In this document: positions 12,317-23,149 of the stretch, one piece after another | Layout of the letters: each line of letters starts with the position of its first letter | Numbering within the stretch: position 1 is the stretch's first letter | Assembly: GCF_015832195.1 (NCBI RefSeq) | Contig: NC_052020.1 | Coordinates: 372,001-436,000 of the forward strand | DNA length: 64,000 nucleotides | Source of the DNA: Motacilla alba alba | Taxonomy: Eukaryota; Chordata; Aves; Passeriformes; Motacillidae | Direction of reading: 5' to 3' | Notes under the pieces: model-generated | What the model was told of the DNA's origin: nothing | What the model saw: only the letters and a program-made list of their open reading frames with translations | Database searches by the model: none | Program-made: the position numbers and the translations under genes

Positions 12317-12795
12317 CGTGGGGGTTCTTTCCCCGGCATGGGGGGTTCTCTCCCTGTCATGGGATTTTTCCCCTGTCCTGGGGTTCTCTCCCTGTCACGG
12401 GCTCCTCTTCCTGTCGTGGGCTCCTCTCCCTGTCGTGGGGTTTTTCCCTGTTGTGGGGTTCTTTCCTCGGCATGGGGGGTTCTCTCCCTGTCGTGGGGTT
12501 CTCTCCCTGCGGTGGGCTCCTCTCCCTGCGGTGGGCTCTCCCCTGTCGTGGGGTTTTTCTCTGCGGGGGGCTCCTGTCCCTGCGGTGGGCTCTCCCCTGT
12601 CGTGGGCTCCTCTCCCTGCGGTGGGCTCTCCCCTGTCGTGGGATTTTTCTCTGCGGTGGGCTCCTGTCCCTGCGGTGGGCTCTCCCCTGTCGTGGGCTCC
12701 TGTCCCTGCGGTGGGCTCTCCCCTGTCGTGGGCTCCTGTCCCTGCGGTGGGCTCTCCCCTGTCGTGGGCTCCTGTCCCTGCGGTGGGCTCTCCCA
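12317..12795. repeat. Minisatellite, 18-19 bp unit in a 36-bp higher-order repeat
   Basis: The left part uses a loose 18-19 bp unit of the form GTGGGGTTCTCTCCCTGTC. Toward the right it becomes a regular 36-bp dimer alternating GTGGGCTCCTGTCCCTGCG and GTGGGCTCTCCCCTGTC, with copies starting at 12692, 12728 and 12764. Array homogeneity therefore increases left to right, as expected if the right end expanded most recently. Overlapping open frames on both strands, including a 290-codon plus frame from 12318, are produced by the array. Confidence 0.93.
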
Positions 12796-12879
12796 GGCGC
12801 TGTGCGAGCCCCCCTGTCCCGGTGCGGGGGAAGGCAGCGCTGTGCCTCCATCCCCACCGAGCCCCGGCTCTGACACTCG

Positions 12880-13250
12880 CTGCCAGCCTTTCTGAAAAGC
12901 TGGCCAGGCTGCGTGCTAAGCTCTTTTCAAAATTTGACCCTTATTTAGGAGCCTGCCAGGAAGCCGAGGTCTTCAGAAGCCTGGCAGCGAGCGCGGATGG
13001 AGAGCGCGTCGGGAGCCGCCCGGGGCGGGCGATCCTCCCGGGGAAAAGCGACGCAGAGAAGGCTCTGCTGCTCCCTCGGCTCCGAGCAGCGCTGAACCTG
13101 CCCGAGCTGAGCCCCTGCATGAGCCCACGGGGCATTATTCCCACGGGCGGCCCGGGGAGGACAATGGCCCGTCCCACAGCCCGTGGATGATTCACTGCCG
13201 GGACACTCGAGCCTGAACTCCACAGGTCCAGCGTTCGGCCCACAGCTCAC
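12880..13250. other. CpG-enriched patch next to the minisatellite
   Basis: CpG words (GCGAGCGCGG, GAGCGCGTCGGG, CGGGGCGGGCG) are concentrated at about 12985-13190, directly right of the array. No TATA, CCAAT or donor arrangement stands out. The plus frame running through it is the tail of the repeat-driven frame. A weak island or an unmethylated patch is possible; no function is supported. Confidence 0.4.
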
Positions 13251-16195
13251 TCAGAGCTCAGTGGCGAGGGGTTTTTTCCAAAGTTCAGGTCAGCTGAACC
13301 AAGCTGGCTGAATGACTTCAATCCTCTCAGTGCTTCTCCAAGGAAAAAAGGGAAAAAACCCAAAGCAAGGTGTGTCTGCAGCTCGGAGAGAGCCTGCTGC
13401 CCCTTCGCCATTCCTCAGCACGCCGCGCTGACAGGTGTACAGGGACAAGGACGTGCGTTCCAGAGGGAGAAGATAAACCCGGACCCTGGCGTTGTACAGC
13501 TAAAGGGTATCAGTCATTCTTACATCTTGAATAAAGCAGACCTTTTTCTACTCTTGCCAAGAAAATTAGTCCTAAGGTGCACACAAATAATTACATATTG
13601 TGGAACAGTAAATTATTACAAATGCCACAGAATTCAAGCAGCCCCAAGTCTGGGCCAGATTTTCAAATGTTTTGCAGATGTTTATGGTTTGCTGCGAAAC
13701 TTTTGTCAAGTTACCCACACAACACAGCATTTACTGAGGGATTTTGGCACACGGTAATTCATTTTCTTTGCACAGGTGTTGCATTCCAGAAATATTTTGT
13801 CTTCTTATAGAAGACTGCTGGAATTCTACTTTAAAAAAAATCATCTTGAAAGAAACCAGATCCTCTCATCTGGGAGAGGAAAAAAAAAAAAGCCCCCCAA
13901 AATCAGTTAATTAGTTAATTTGCCTTTTCTTTCTTTTCAGGTAAAGAAAACCTCTGTAACAGGTAAAAATACATTCAAAATATGTTGCAGATGCCTGGTA
14001 TTTCTGCAAGACTCACCAACTGGGAGAGCACAGGGTGATTAAGAGATTCTGGAGTACCAGGTAGAGTGCCAGGGGTTAATTTCACCTCCCTGGAGCTCCC
14101 AGCGGGGATTGCTGGGGTTTGCCATCACCGGAGCACAGCAGAGAGCCAGGCAGGAGGCTCTGCCCCGCCAGGCACAGGGGCACAGGGGCAGGGCAGCACA
14201 GCACAGCAGCAGCATCCCCAGTGCCCCCGCCACCTCTCCCCCTCTGCCCCACCACAAAGGCACCACCCGCACCCTTTTGTCCCCAGCTTTTATTCCACAC
14301 GGCGTGGGGCAGGAAGCAAAACACAAAACGGGGCTCTGCAGCACTTTTGGACCTTTCCCTGACTGAAAGGTTGCCTGGAGGCGAAGTGAAATGAAACCCT
14401 TGGGACTGAACAACTTTGCCTTTTAAGCATATGGAAATTAAACATTAAGCCTAAAAAAATTTCCAGGAGCAGATATGAATCCAGATATATTAGTGCTTTG
14501 TAGATATGGAAAAATACAACCAGCTATCTTCAACTTCCTAGACGCGCAAGCCACTAAGTTTTCCTTCAGGGTAGGAAAGCAAAGATGAAAATGCCAAAGG
14601 ACTGTTAACCTTTAGAGACACATTTTAAGAGATAACATGACTGAACTCAGATAAATCGGAATTAAATTTAATCAACCTCCCACTCCTTAGCTACACTATC
14701 AGAAGAGAAAAATCTACAATTAGGGAAGAAACAGAAGGAAATTCAGACATCTTAAACTGAGCAAGCTTCCATCTCTGCTGTGCAACTTCCTGATGATACT
14801 AAATATTGCAATTCCCATGTGCAGTATTACAGACTTGCTGTCTTAACAGTCCTCTTATGAGTAATCAGTGGAAGGGAACATTTAAATAATGTTTTGGAGT
14901 GCATATTGTCTAGATTTGGTTGTTGTTCTCTCATTTAGAGCAAAATGAGTCTAAATTTACAATTTAAATACTTTGCGTCAAATCCTTAAACCACCCTTCT
15001 CTCCTTCTGTGAATGGAGCTGCTGACATTTTTGTGCTCCACTACAGCACCTAGGAATAGATAATCCTTTAATCTTTTGCTCTCTGACTCCACCCACAAGC
15101 CCCTGGCACTAATTTCAGAGTACAGACTGGGATGTTTCCAGTGAGCCGAGCATTAGAGTAAGATGGACTGTCACAGCCAGGAACGTGTGGCCAGAAAGTG
15201 CTGCCACGAAATCAGGTGTGAAGGTACCTACAACAGGAGCCTTGGTTTCTAAGGGGTGGATGAGGAGTGTTCCAGCATGAACATTAACGCCTGTATTTAA
15301 AGAAGTGTAAAAGAAGTTTGAATATATATTATTAAAATACTGACCCTCCTATCCACTGCATTTTTTTTGTTTTTCCAAATTAAACTATTAAGTTATGATA
15401 ACCTACAACACTTCTATCTTATCCTAAACTTATTTTTTAAAAAATCCACAACACACATGTCACTGCTCACTCTTAATTTGTCTGGAGAAAGCCAGGCCAC
15501 TGAGTGGACACCTTTCACTGCCTAGGCATCTAAAACAGCTCATTGAAGCTTTGCCCTGGGCTTTTTCTTCAACAGTATTTTTTTCTGCAAGTTACAGCAA
15601 CAGCTCTCCTAATTTTCAGGTAGTTCGGTTTATAATTAGTTCACTGTAAGTCAGGAAAACAATTAGAAAAGAAGGAAAGTTTATTTTCCTCTTTGCATTC
15701 ATGAATAAAATTGAGATGTGCAATTATAGACTACATAAGTGGCTCACAAATTTTGAGGCACTTGGTGTTCAGAACCAAGGGGCTCAATGCCGTAGCTGTA
15801 GATGCTAGCTTGGTGTACAGATCAGCTTTAAAAGCACAACATATTTCAGGAAAAATTTCTGCCTTGTATTCTGTAACATCAAACATAAGACCACTGAAGC
15901 AGTCTTGAAACCTCACTCTTGAGTATTTCAATTGAATTCAAATTACTATGAATGAATCACATGAGACTAAAAGATCTATTATTTCTACCAAGAAATATGA
16001 ATCACTGTTTTCTAGCAAAAGGAGAGTGTAAAAATGTAGAATGTGAGTAAATGTCCATAAGCAGTGCGCGTGTGCCTAGAGAAACCCAACTGTGTAGAAC
16101 AAACAGCTCTGGCTAGCAAATTATATTGACCAATAAAACTGAGCCTTTGTTTAGAAAGTAACTGGAAAGCAAAAATGCAAAACAAGATTACACTT
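13251..16195. other. Non-coding stretch, no recognised gene
   Basis: AT-rich DNA with one GC-richer segment at 14080-14370, which includes a short CACAGGGG duplication near 14175 and a CAGCACAGCACAGCAGCAGC run. Open frames there overlap on both strands. No exon or transposon was recognised. Confidence 0.55.
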
Positions 16196-16275
16196 AATTA
16201 TTTAAATCAAAGCACTCTGCTTGTTGATTTAAATTGTGATTAAAATCAGGGATTTAAATTAATCCACTCTGGATT
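16196..16275 (+). repeat. Degenerate ATTTAAAT-bearing repeat, probable old transposon relic
   Basis: The palindrome ATTTAAAT occurs at 16200, 16227 and 16252, linked by GTGATTAAAATCAGG-type sequence and ending in AATCCACTCTGG. The pattern 'gatttaaatc ... aatccaccctg' recurs in reptile and turtle genomes as an ancient interspersed repeat. I recall the pattern but cannot name the family with certainty. It may instead be a local AT-rich conserved element. Confidence 0.4.
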
Positions 16276-18380
16276 GCATAAGCACCACCTAAGTAAGAGG
16301 GAGCAGTAGCTGCATCACCCAAGTCATTCAGGAAGAGAACTGTGGTGGAGCACAAAGGAGGCGGAGGAAGCTCATTCATGGACATCCCTCTGCTGCCCAA
16401 ACTCTCCCATTCTCCCCACAGAGAGAGAGAGCAAATGTGTGAGTGGGAGCAGTGTGGCCAGGAGCGTGCACGTGTGAAAACGTGCACGGGTACTACGAGG
16501 TAAAATAATGGTGGTAATTCTTCATTAAAAGCAGGATGTATCTCTCACACAAAACAGAGCAATTACCCACGCATTCCAATTACTCTTTCTGGGTTTAGCA
16601 CTGAGGTCCCTCGGACAGTCCATGCTGTCCAGCAGCAGGAGAAGCTCACTCCCTGTCTGCCTGATGCTGACGTTTAGTCAGTGTCAGCCCAACAGCAGCC
16701 AGTACTAAATGCTGTACTGAAAAGGCTTTAGCTCTGCACTCAGATACCCACACCCAACCCCTCTTCCAGCTTCTACCAAACCCTGGACTCAACATTTCTT
16801 CCTGGACAGCAGGGAGGTGAACAGACAATCAACAGTACAACTGAGTGAAAAGGGAGATCTGCTGCAACTTCACCACATGTCCAAGGTGATCAAAACACCA
16901 ACATAACCACAAAGGAGCATGAACTCAGGCACTTGACAATGCAACCTACAGCACATTTACTCCAAGGACACTTTAATATCTTGTATGAGAACATCCTCTC
17001 AAATAATATGATTTAGTTTTCAGCCAAGGTCCAATTACAACTAAATTAAAGCAGCTAAGCCTTTCTTCTTTCTGCTTCGCAGCTCGATTTTGAAGGACAA
17101 ACTACTCTGGTTGAGCCTACTTCTAAGGAACTACTTTTCTTCTTTGATTTTACAAGAAAGTGTTTTACAATCCAGAGAGGATGAGTCATCAGAAAATCCT
17201 TGTCTCGTTGCCAAAAACCTGCCCCTCTTCATTATGAACATAAAGATAAAAGCTCTTACAGTACATTAGCTGGCATACGCCTACACAGACAGTACAAATA
17301 AATTAATTGTGCCTAGCCTCAAACATCCAGAGAGGTGTAGTAGGAGCTCGGTCCATCTTGTTTCATTAACAAATTAAACTGTAATAGAGCATCAACAAGT
17401 CCTCTTATGTACATAAGCTTGGCTATTGTATAGAAAGGTTTTGCAGGTATCAGGAATCCTTACAAACAGACATGGCAACTCTTCAGCGATTCCCATTAGC
17501 TTGCATGGACTACATAAACACCAGCAAAATTGTATATGCTGGAAAAAACTCATTAAAGCTGGAGTAAGAATATGGGATGTTGGTCTATTCAGAAACTGCA
17601 CAGGATTCTGGAACCCAACACTGAGGTAGTGGTGTTTATTAAAAAGGGAATTTTGAGTATGACACTATTGCACACAGGCAAAATGTACCAATTGTCCTGC
17701 ATCTGACAAGAATGGCAAGTGTATTTGGAAGTGTGAGCTGGACTGTGTCCACTCTGCTGCATTCAGGTTTATAATTCAGAATATGAAAATCTGCACCACC
17801 TGCAAACATCAGGGTTATTTCATAAAAATATTCACACGGGTGTATTGTGAAGCTCAGACAATGAGGAAACGGATCCAAAGGGAAGCCACTGGGTAAAGCA
17901 CTGTACGTGGACCAGGGGCCAGAATTACTGGAGATAATCAACATTTACCATCAAACTCCTGCTACAGATGAACTGTTTTCCTTCTGGAATGCTCACAATC
18001 TTTAGCATGAGAAAGTTATACACAACCAACTTGAAAAACAAGTTTAACTCTACTTAGCCACAAGCTAAGATTACACCCTCAAACACACCTTTCTAAGATT
18101 TCTTATGAGAGGTTTGTTTGTGCAATACAGTTAAGGGCAATTTGTTAAAATTGCTCTGTGATTTTCTTTATCCTTTAACTGCATAATTTAAGCAACCTGC
18201 ATTTTATAAGTTCAAAGAAATTTTTTTTGTAATTACCTATTCCTGCTTTTACCTCCTGAAAATAGAAAAGCTGTGGAGAGAAAATACAGAAAAAAAGAAT
18301 GGCTGAGAGAAGTTGAGCTCAATCTAGCACAGAAAACAACTTTTTAATTAATGAGAGCAGAAAGTGATTAACACAAAGCA
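16276..18380. other. Non-coding stretch, no recognised gene
   Basis: AT-rich, without exons that I can support. The part at about 17020-17600 is non-repetitive, with motifs such as TTCATTAACAAATTAAAC. The part at 18070-18230 has homeodomain- and POU-like A/T words. Either could be a conserved non-coding element, but conservation cannot be judged from one sequence. Confidence 0.5.
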
Positions 18381-20290
18381 CGAGGGCTCAAAAATACCTG
18401 CAGAGTGTGCTGCTGCTGCTCTGCCTCTGTCCCCAGGGCTGGGAAAAGCCAGAGAGAAAGGCAAGGCACAGCAGTGCTGGTAGCCCAAGGGCAGCACCTG
18501 CCTGAAGCCCCAGTGATCCCCCCCAGAGAATTTAACCCCCTGTGTGCTTTGGCCAGGCAGTTGTTAAGGTCCCAGCCGGGGCCCAGCAGGGCACAGCCAT
18601 GGCTGTGACATTCTGGACAGCTCTCAGCCTGGCTGCTTCCAGCTTCATCCCTCCTTGAGCTCCATGTCAGCCAGGGACATTTAAACCAGGGACAGCTTCC
18701 CTTCTCCTCCTGGCTGAGGGAAGCACACTGCTGCTACCTGATGTTAGAAGCTCTAAGGAGGTGTGGCACAGGTGGACACAGCCTCAGCAGCTCCCAGACA
18801 AGCTCCAAACGCCATCTGCAGAGGCCAGAGCTTTTCCTGAGGTGTGCCCGGAGGCGCGGGCGCACACCTTGCAGCAGGCCGCGGCTCCCGGCTCCCACTG
18901 CACACGCGCTTTGGTTTTTTCCAGAGATCAGTTCTGACAGGCACCAAGGCCAGTGCAGACACACTGGCCCAGACTCGTGACATCACCTGATTAACAAACG
19001 CAAGGAAGGTTTGGCAGCTCTGGCCAGGGGCAGCCAGCCCGTGGGAGAGCGGCAGGCAGTGCAGTCCAGCTCGGTGCCCCGTGCACTGCTGCCAGCGATA
19101 AACAGCTGCTCCCCAGCCCCCCGTAACCATCTCCTCACAGGGCCTCGTCTGCAAGCCCAGGGGCCCCCCAAAGCAGCCGCCAGGCCTTGCTGTCAGAGCT
19201 CCCACTCCTGGCCCCGGCCAGGGGGACACAAGGGGTGCTGAGGATGCCATCGGGACCTCGCGATGGCAGTGCCACAGCAGGGAGGTGACAGAGAGCCCGT
19301 GACTGTGCCTCGCCGAACAGAGCCCAGACCCTGCCCCAGCACCACAGGGGAGCCTCACCGAGCACCCTGCGCCCCACCAGAGCACAGCCCTCAAAAATGA
19401 GGCCACTGTAGGTCCTTTTCTCTTCCCATTCCTTTAGGAACACCGCCTGGTTTCTGCGGAATGATACCAGCACCTAATTAGCGCTATGGGTTAATCACCT
19501 CGCCCCAGGAGTTTCCCTCTGCCCCATGAATAAAGGAAGGCAGCCCAGGTTCCCGTTATCCAGCTAGCAGCACGGGCTCCAATAAAGCTCCATCCTCAGC
19601 CAGAGCCAGCCACAGCCAGCACACAGATCCATAATGGCTGATGCAGAACTGGTGATATCCTCTCTTCTGGGGGGTTAATACTTGCCCTGGGGGATAATTG
19701 TGCAGGACTTGAGATGAGAGATTCCCATAAAAGGCAGTAAGAGTCACCCAGCTCAAACCACACATAACTCAAGCTAGTTTACCCCTTTGCATTATTTAAA
19801 TGTCTCTCTTCAATGTGAACGCATCAATTTAAAGGCACAGGGCTGCCAGCGCTCGGGGCAGGCAGTTCTCCTCTGGCCACCGAATGTGTCTGCTCAGGAT
19901 GTAAATCTGCACGCACTTCAGCGGGGTGCCTCCCCTGGGCCTCCTGGCTGTCGGGGAGCAGGACAGGACCCTGCCATGCCGGCCGCTGCTCCCAGGGAAG
20001 GCCAGCAGCAGGACGGCTGTCCTGGCGCCAGGCAGGGCGGCTGAGCCCCCCGAGCTGCTGCAGACACCCAAACCCCACACAGGGGCATCCCAATCCACGG
20101 CAGCTGGCAGCTCTCCGGGCCCCAGGAGAGCTCCGGGACACTCCCGGAGGGGACACAGAGGAGGAAGAGAAGCTCCTGGCCCTCCCACTCTCCTTTCCTC
20201 TTCCTGGCTCGTCCTTGCAAGAGCTTCTGCTAAATCAAAACTTACCCCAGTCCATGCAGGTAACCGGAGACTTTTCCCAATCACTTACAG
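18381..20290. other. GC-rich block without a clear island or exon
   Basis: CAG/CTG- and CCC/GGG-rich sequence with many overlapping open frames on both strands (up to 217 codons on minus at 18753-19406) and no recognisable domain. The frames stay open in parallel, as expected for GC-rich non-coding DNA. A near-perfect inverted repeat lies at 18840-18869 (AGGTGTGCCCG facing CGGGCGCACACCT). No donor/acceptor pair bounds a plausible exon. Confidence 0.5.
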
Positions 20291-20721
20291 CTTGGCCTTC
20301 CATCTTAAGATTACAGTTCTTTTTTCCCCCAGGTTTCTATCTGCACAAAGACTGCCACAAGGTTCAAGTTACAGCAATTAATGAAATTTAACTACATTAG
20401 TAGGGAGAGAGCCTTTTTAGGAACAATTTTGGTTTTAATGTTAAAAAAAATGCAGCAATAAGAGTGAGGTAGAATATTTTAATTTGATTGCCTGTTTCTT
20501 TCTCTGGCTACACGTATGAACTTGTTTCCTGGTCAAGGGGAATTTTTGCAGGTAGAAAAAAATAATTCTGTCATCCACTCAGTCCTTGAGTGTCTTGTTT
20601 TCACAAGACAGAAAGGTTTTGTCAGTCAGGTTACCTAGGAGTGAAAGTTATGTCTCATAATCCATAATTCTATTGCCCATTACACACCATCTGGTGACAC
20701 AGTCAAAGATAATCTGATTCT

Positions 20722-20861
20722 TGTCTTTCAAAAACATCACATAGCTCTATTGTAAGTTGCATGCAACATGATAAATGGCTTATTTAAATATGTCTTTTAA
20801 AAATATCACATAGCTCTATTGTAAGGTGCATGCAACATGATAAATGACTTATTTAAATATG
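20722..20861. repeat. 69-bp tandem duplication containing a palindrome
   Basis: Unit 1 (20722-20790) and unit 2 (20791-20861) run TGTCTTTYAAAAAYATCACA, then TAGCTCTATTGTAAG, then TGCATGCAACATGATAAATG, then CTTATTTAAATATG, with only a few substitutions between them. Unit 1 contains the perfect 12-bp palindrome GTTGCATGCAAC; unit 2 has one change (GGTGCATGCAAC). Both contain the palindrome TATTTAAATA. The high identity points to a fairly recent duplication, though the exact divergence was not computed. Confidence 0.95.
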
Positions 20862-22643
20862 CTATTTCTGTGCAGTTTACAATTTCATGGTCACTCTCAG
20901 CTAACATGAAAGCAGCTTTGAACGGGGTTTTTATTGACTGGCATTTCAAGCATCTGAATCCTTAACTGAGGTTTTTTACATATTTACAATTACACCTAAA
21001 GCTGTATGAATAAACAGCCAACATCCAGCCAACCTTTGAGAAGCTTTGATTGGAATTGAAAGCTTTGCATCTATGATGGAACAAATATCACGACACTGCT
21101 GTCCCCTGTCTTAAAAGCAGCAATGCCTTTTCACAGTGTCTTCACCAGGAGGAGCCTGATAAGATTTAGTTCCAGACTACTCAGACTGATGCAGGAGTTC
21201 TCAAGTATTTCCACAGATTCTGGGAGTCTGCCCAGAAAAAGGTCCTTGCAAGGTAACCGTCCACCAATACATCTGCAGGTTTGCAGCAGGTTTGCTTTTG
21301 CCACTTTATTTCCAGTCTCCAGAGTAGTTAAGTGAGCTGCCAAAAGTTGAATCCTCACAAAATAAATAAAAAAAAAAAAAAAGAGAATCAATCATGCTGG
21401 GCAGAAGAAAGCTCTTACACAACTAACCTGGTGAAAGGAAATAGGCCATTTGCTGTTGCTCAACTCCTCTGCCAAACTATTTCAGTGGCCCTTGCATTCT
21501 CCAAGGCCAAACCTTCAAACAACAATCTCATCCCCTTCTGATGCACAAGACACACCCAAGACATTTTCAGGAGGGGTGGAAAAGTAGTAAAAGAAGATTT
21601 CTGTGATTTGCAGTCAGGTTCTTCTGGGAAGATTACATATTTCTAGGAGACTGTGATGTACACATGCATCTGTGCCTCTGATACAATCACATAATCACCA
21701 TTCAGATCTGAAGAGCAATTTTTTCCATGCAGATTTTTATTACTTTCTCTTCCTGGAATAATTAACCACTTTCGGATTTTTTTTAACATAGGAGAAGACT
21801 TCATTCTCAACTGGCTCTTCAATCACAACTCTGAATAATTCCCATTTTCCTTGCAGGCTGTCAGGCTGCTGTGCCTGGCTGCTGTGCCATTTGCACTGGT
21901 AGGTTTTGTTCACAGCAGAGCCTCTGGGCAGAGCACAAGCCTACAATAATCTCATTTATTGATCCACCTGCACCACTCACCAGGATTTTCCAGAGTCTCA
22001 GGCTTCCTTTGGAGAAGAGGAAGGCAGCAGTGCTCCACTGACAGCCAGTTCCTGGCAGAGCTCCCTGTGGGGCCCAGCTGCTGGGATGCTCCAGGGGAGG
22101 CAGGGAGCATTCCCCAAACGTGGCAGGATGGGGTGGCACAGGCACAGGTGTCACCCCAGGTGAGAGGTGACAGCTGTTCCACGTCACTGCTCCTCTGCCC
22201 CACGCACCTGCAGAGCCCTGAAAGCACCAGAGCTCAGCCACGGAGCCCGGGAAGCTCGTCCCACTCCCTCTGCCCCCCAGATCCCATCCCTGCTCCCTCT
22301 GCCCAGCCCGTCCGGCTGCCCTTGCCTGTCAGGTACATTCTGCTACTAGGAGGGATTTGGATAAAGCAGTTAAGTATCTGGCAAGCATTTTCTTCAATGA
22401 AGACATGCTCGGAGCTAGGCAATCATATTTTTAACTGTGCTGCCTGCCAGAAAAGTGCACAAACTTCCAATAGCAAAGAAATGAGGTCATTTTGGTCATC
22501 TGCCAAAATCAGCACATTTCCTCTTTTGGTTCTGGATGCTGCACTTCCATACTCCACAGCGTGTGACAAGCTGTGAGCGGGAGGTGTAGTCTCTCAGGAA
22601 AAAAAAATGAAAGTAAATTGGTGGATGTTAGGTTTTTTCTCTT
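20862..22643. other. Non-coding stretch, no recognised gene
   Basis: AT-rich to 21.85 kb, with LEF/TCF-like CTTTGAT words near 21045-21065 and an A run at 21367-21382, then GC-richer with overlapping open frames to about 22.35 kb. I recognise no exon or transposon. Confidence 0.5.
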
Positions 22644-22698
22644 AAAAAAAAAAAAAAAATAGAGAGAGAGGGGAAGGAAAAAAGGGGGAAAAAAAAAT
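22644..22698 (+). repeat. Purine-only low-complexity tract
   Basis: A run of A residues interrupted by one T is followed by (AG)n, then A/G blocks and another A run. This is simple sequence with strong purine strand asymmetry. Confidence 0.88.
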
Positions 22699-22869
22699 CA
22701 TGAAGTGTCCTGATGTCACATGACTTCCTCCCAAAGATCTATTTAATTGGAATCTGGTATAACCTTCCTAAGAAGATGTCAATACCTTGTCCTGATGTTG
22801 CAGCAGTGTAAAGCCTCATCCTGTTAAGGAATTCGAAAGGCTTACAGCAGGGATGCAGCTTTTGCTTAG

Positions 22870-22985
22870 AAGGCTGGACTGGAATTGAGCAGATCAGGAT
22901 TAAACCCTGATTTTGCCACAAGTTCCTGTGGGGCTTTGAGCAAGACTCCTAAATTGCTTTGCCTTGAGATCCTATCTTGATCCTG
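22870..22985 (+). repeat. MIR-like ancient SINE fragment
   Basis: The order 'aggctggactggaattgag', 'cagatcaggattaaaccctg', 'attttgccacaag', 'tgtggggctttgagcaagactcctaaattgctttgcc' parallels the MIR core consensus region 'gagtcaggagacctgggttctagtcctggctctgccac...gtgaccttgggcaagtcacttaacc'. It is strongly diverged, as expected for an element predating the bird-mammal split. The assignment rests on recognised word order, not on an alignment score. Confidence 0.45.
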
Positions 22986-23127
22986 GTCTTTGTCTTTAAA
23001 AACTAAGTTTTCCTGAGCTGGGAATATCTCTTTGCAGCACAGCAGGCTCTGGAACAGTGGATTTTGGATGCTCATTTGGGCCTCTTAATGCTAATGCAAC
23101 ACAAACCCAAATGACAGTAGTAGCAGT

Positions 23128-23149
23128 AATAATAATAATAATAATAATT
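23128..23149 (+). repeat. (AAT)n microsatellite, short
   Basis: About seven AAT units follow an AGTAGTAGCAGT lead. This is a simple repeat, much shorter than the (AAT)n array at 48257. Confidence 0.9.

Noticed and set aside
4652..12795. CRISPR-like regularly spaced repeats
   Set aside because: These are head-to-tail tandem arrays with no unique spacers, in vertebrate-type DNA.
12262..13190. Overlapping 140-290-codon frames on both strands
   Set aside because: All run through the 18/36-bp minisatellite and are open in several frames at once; no domain or splice context.
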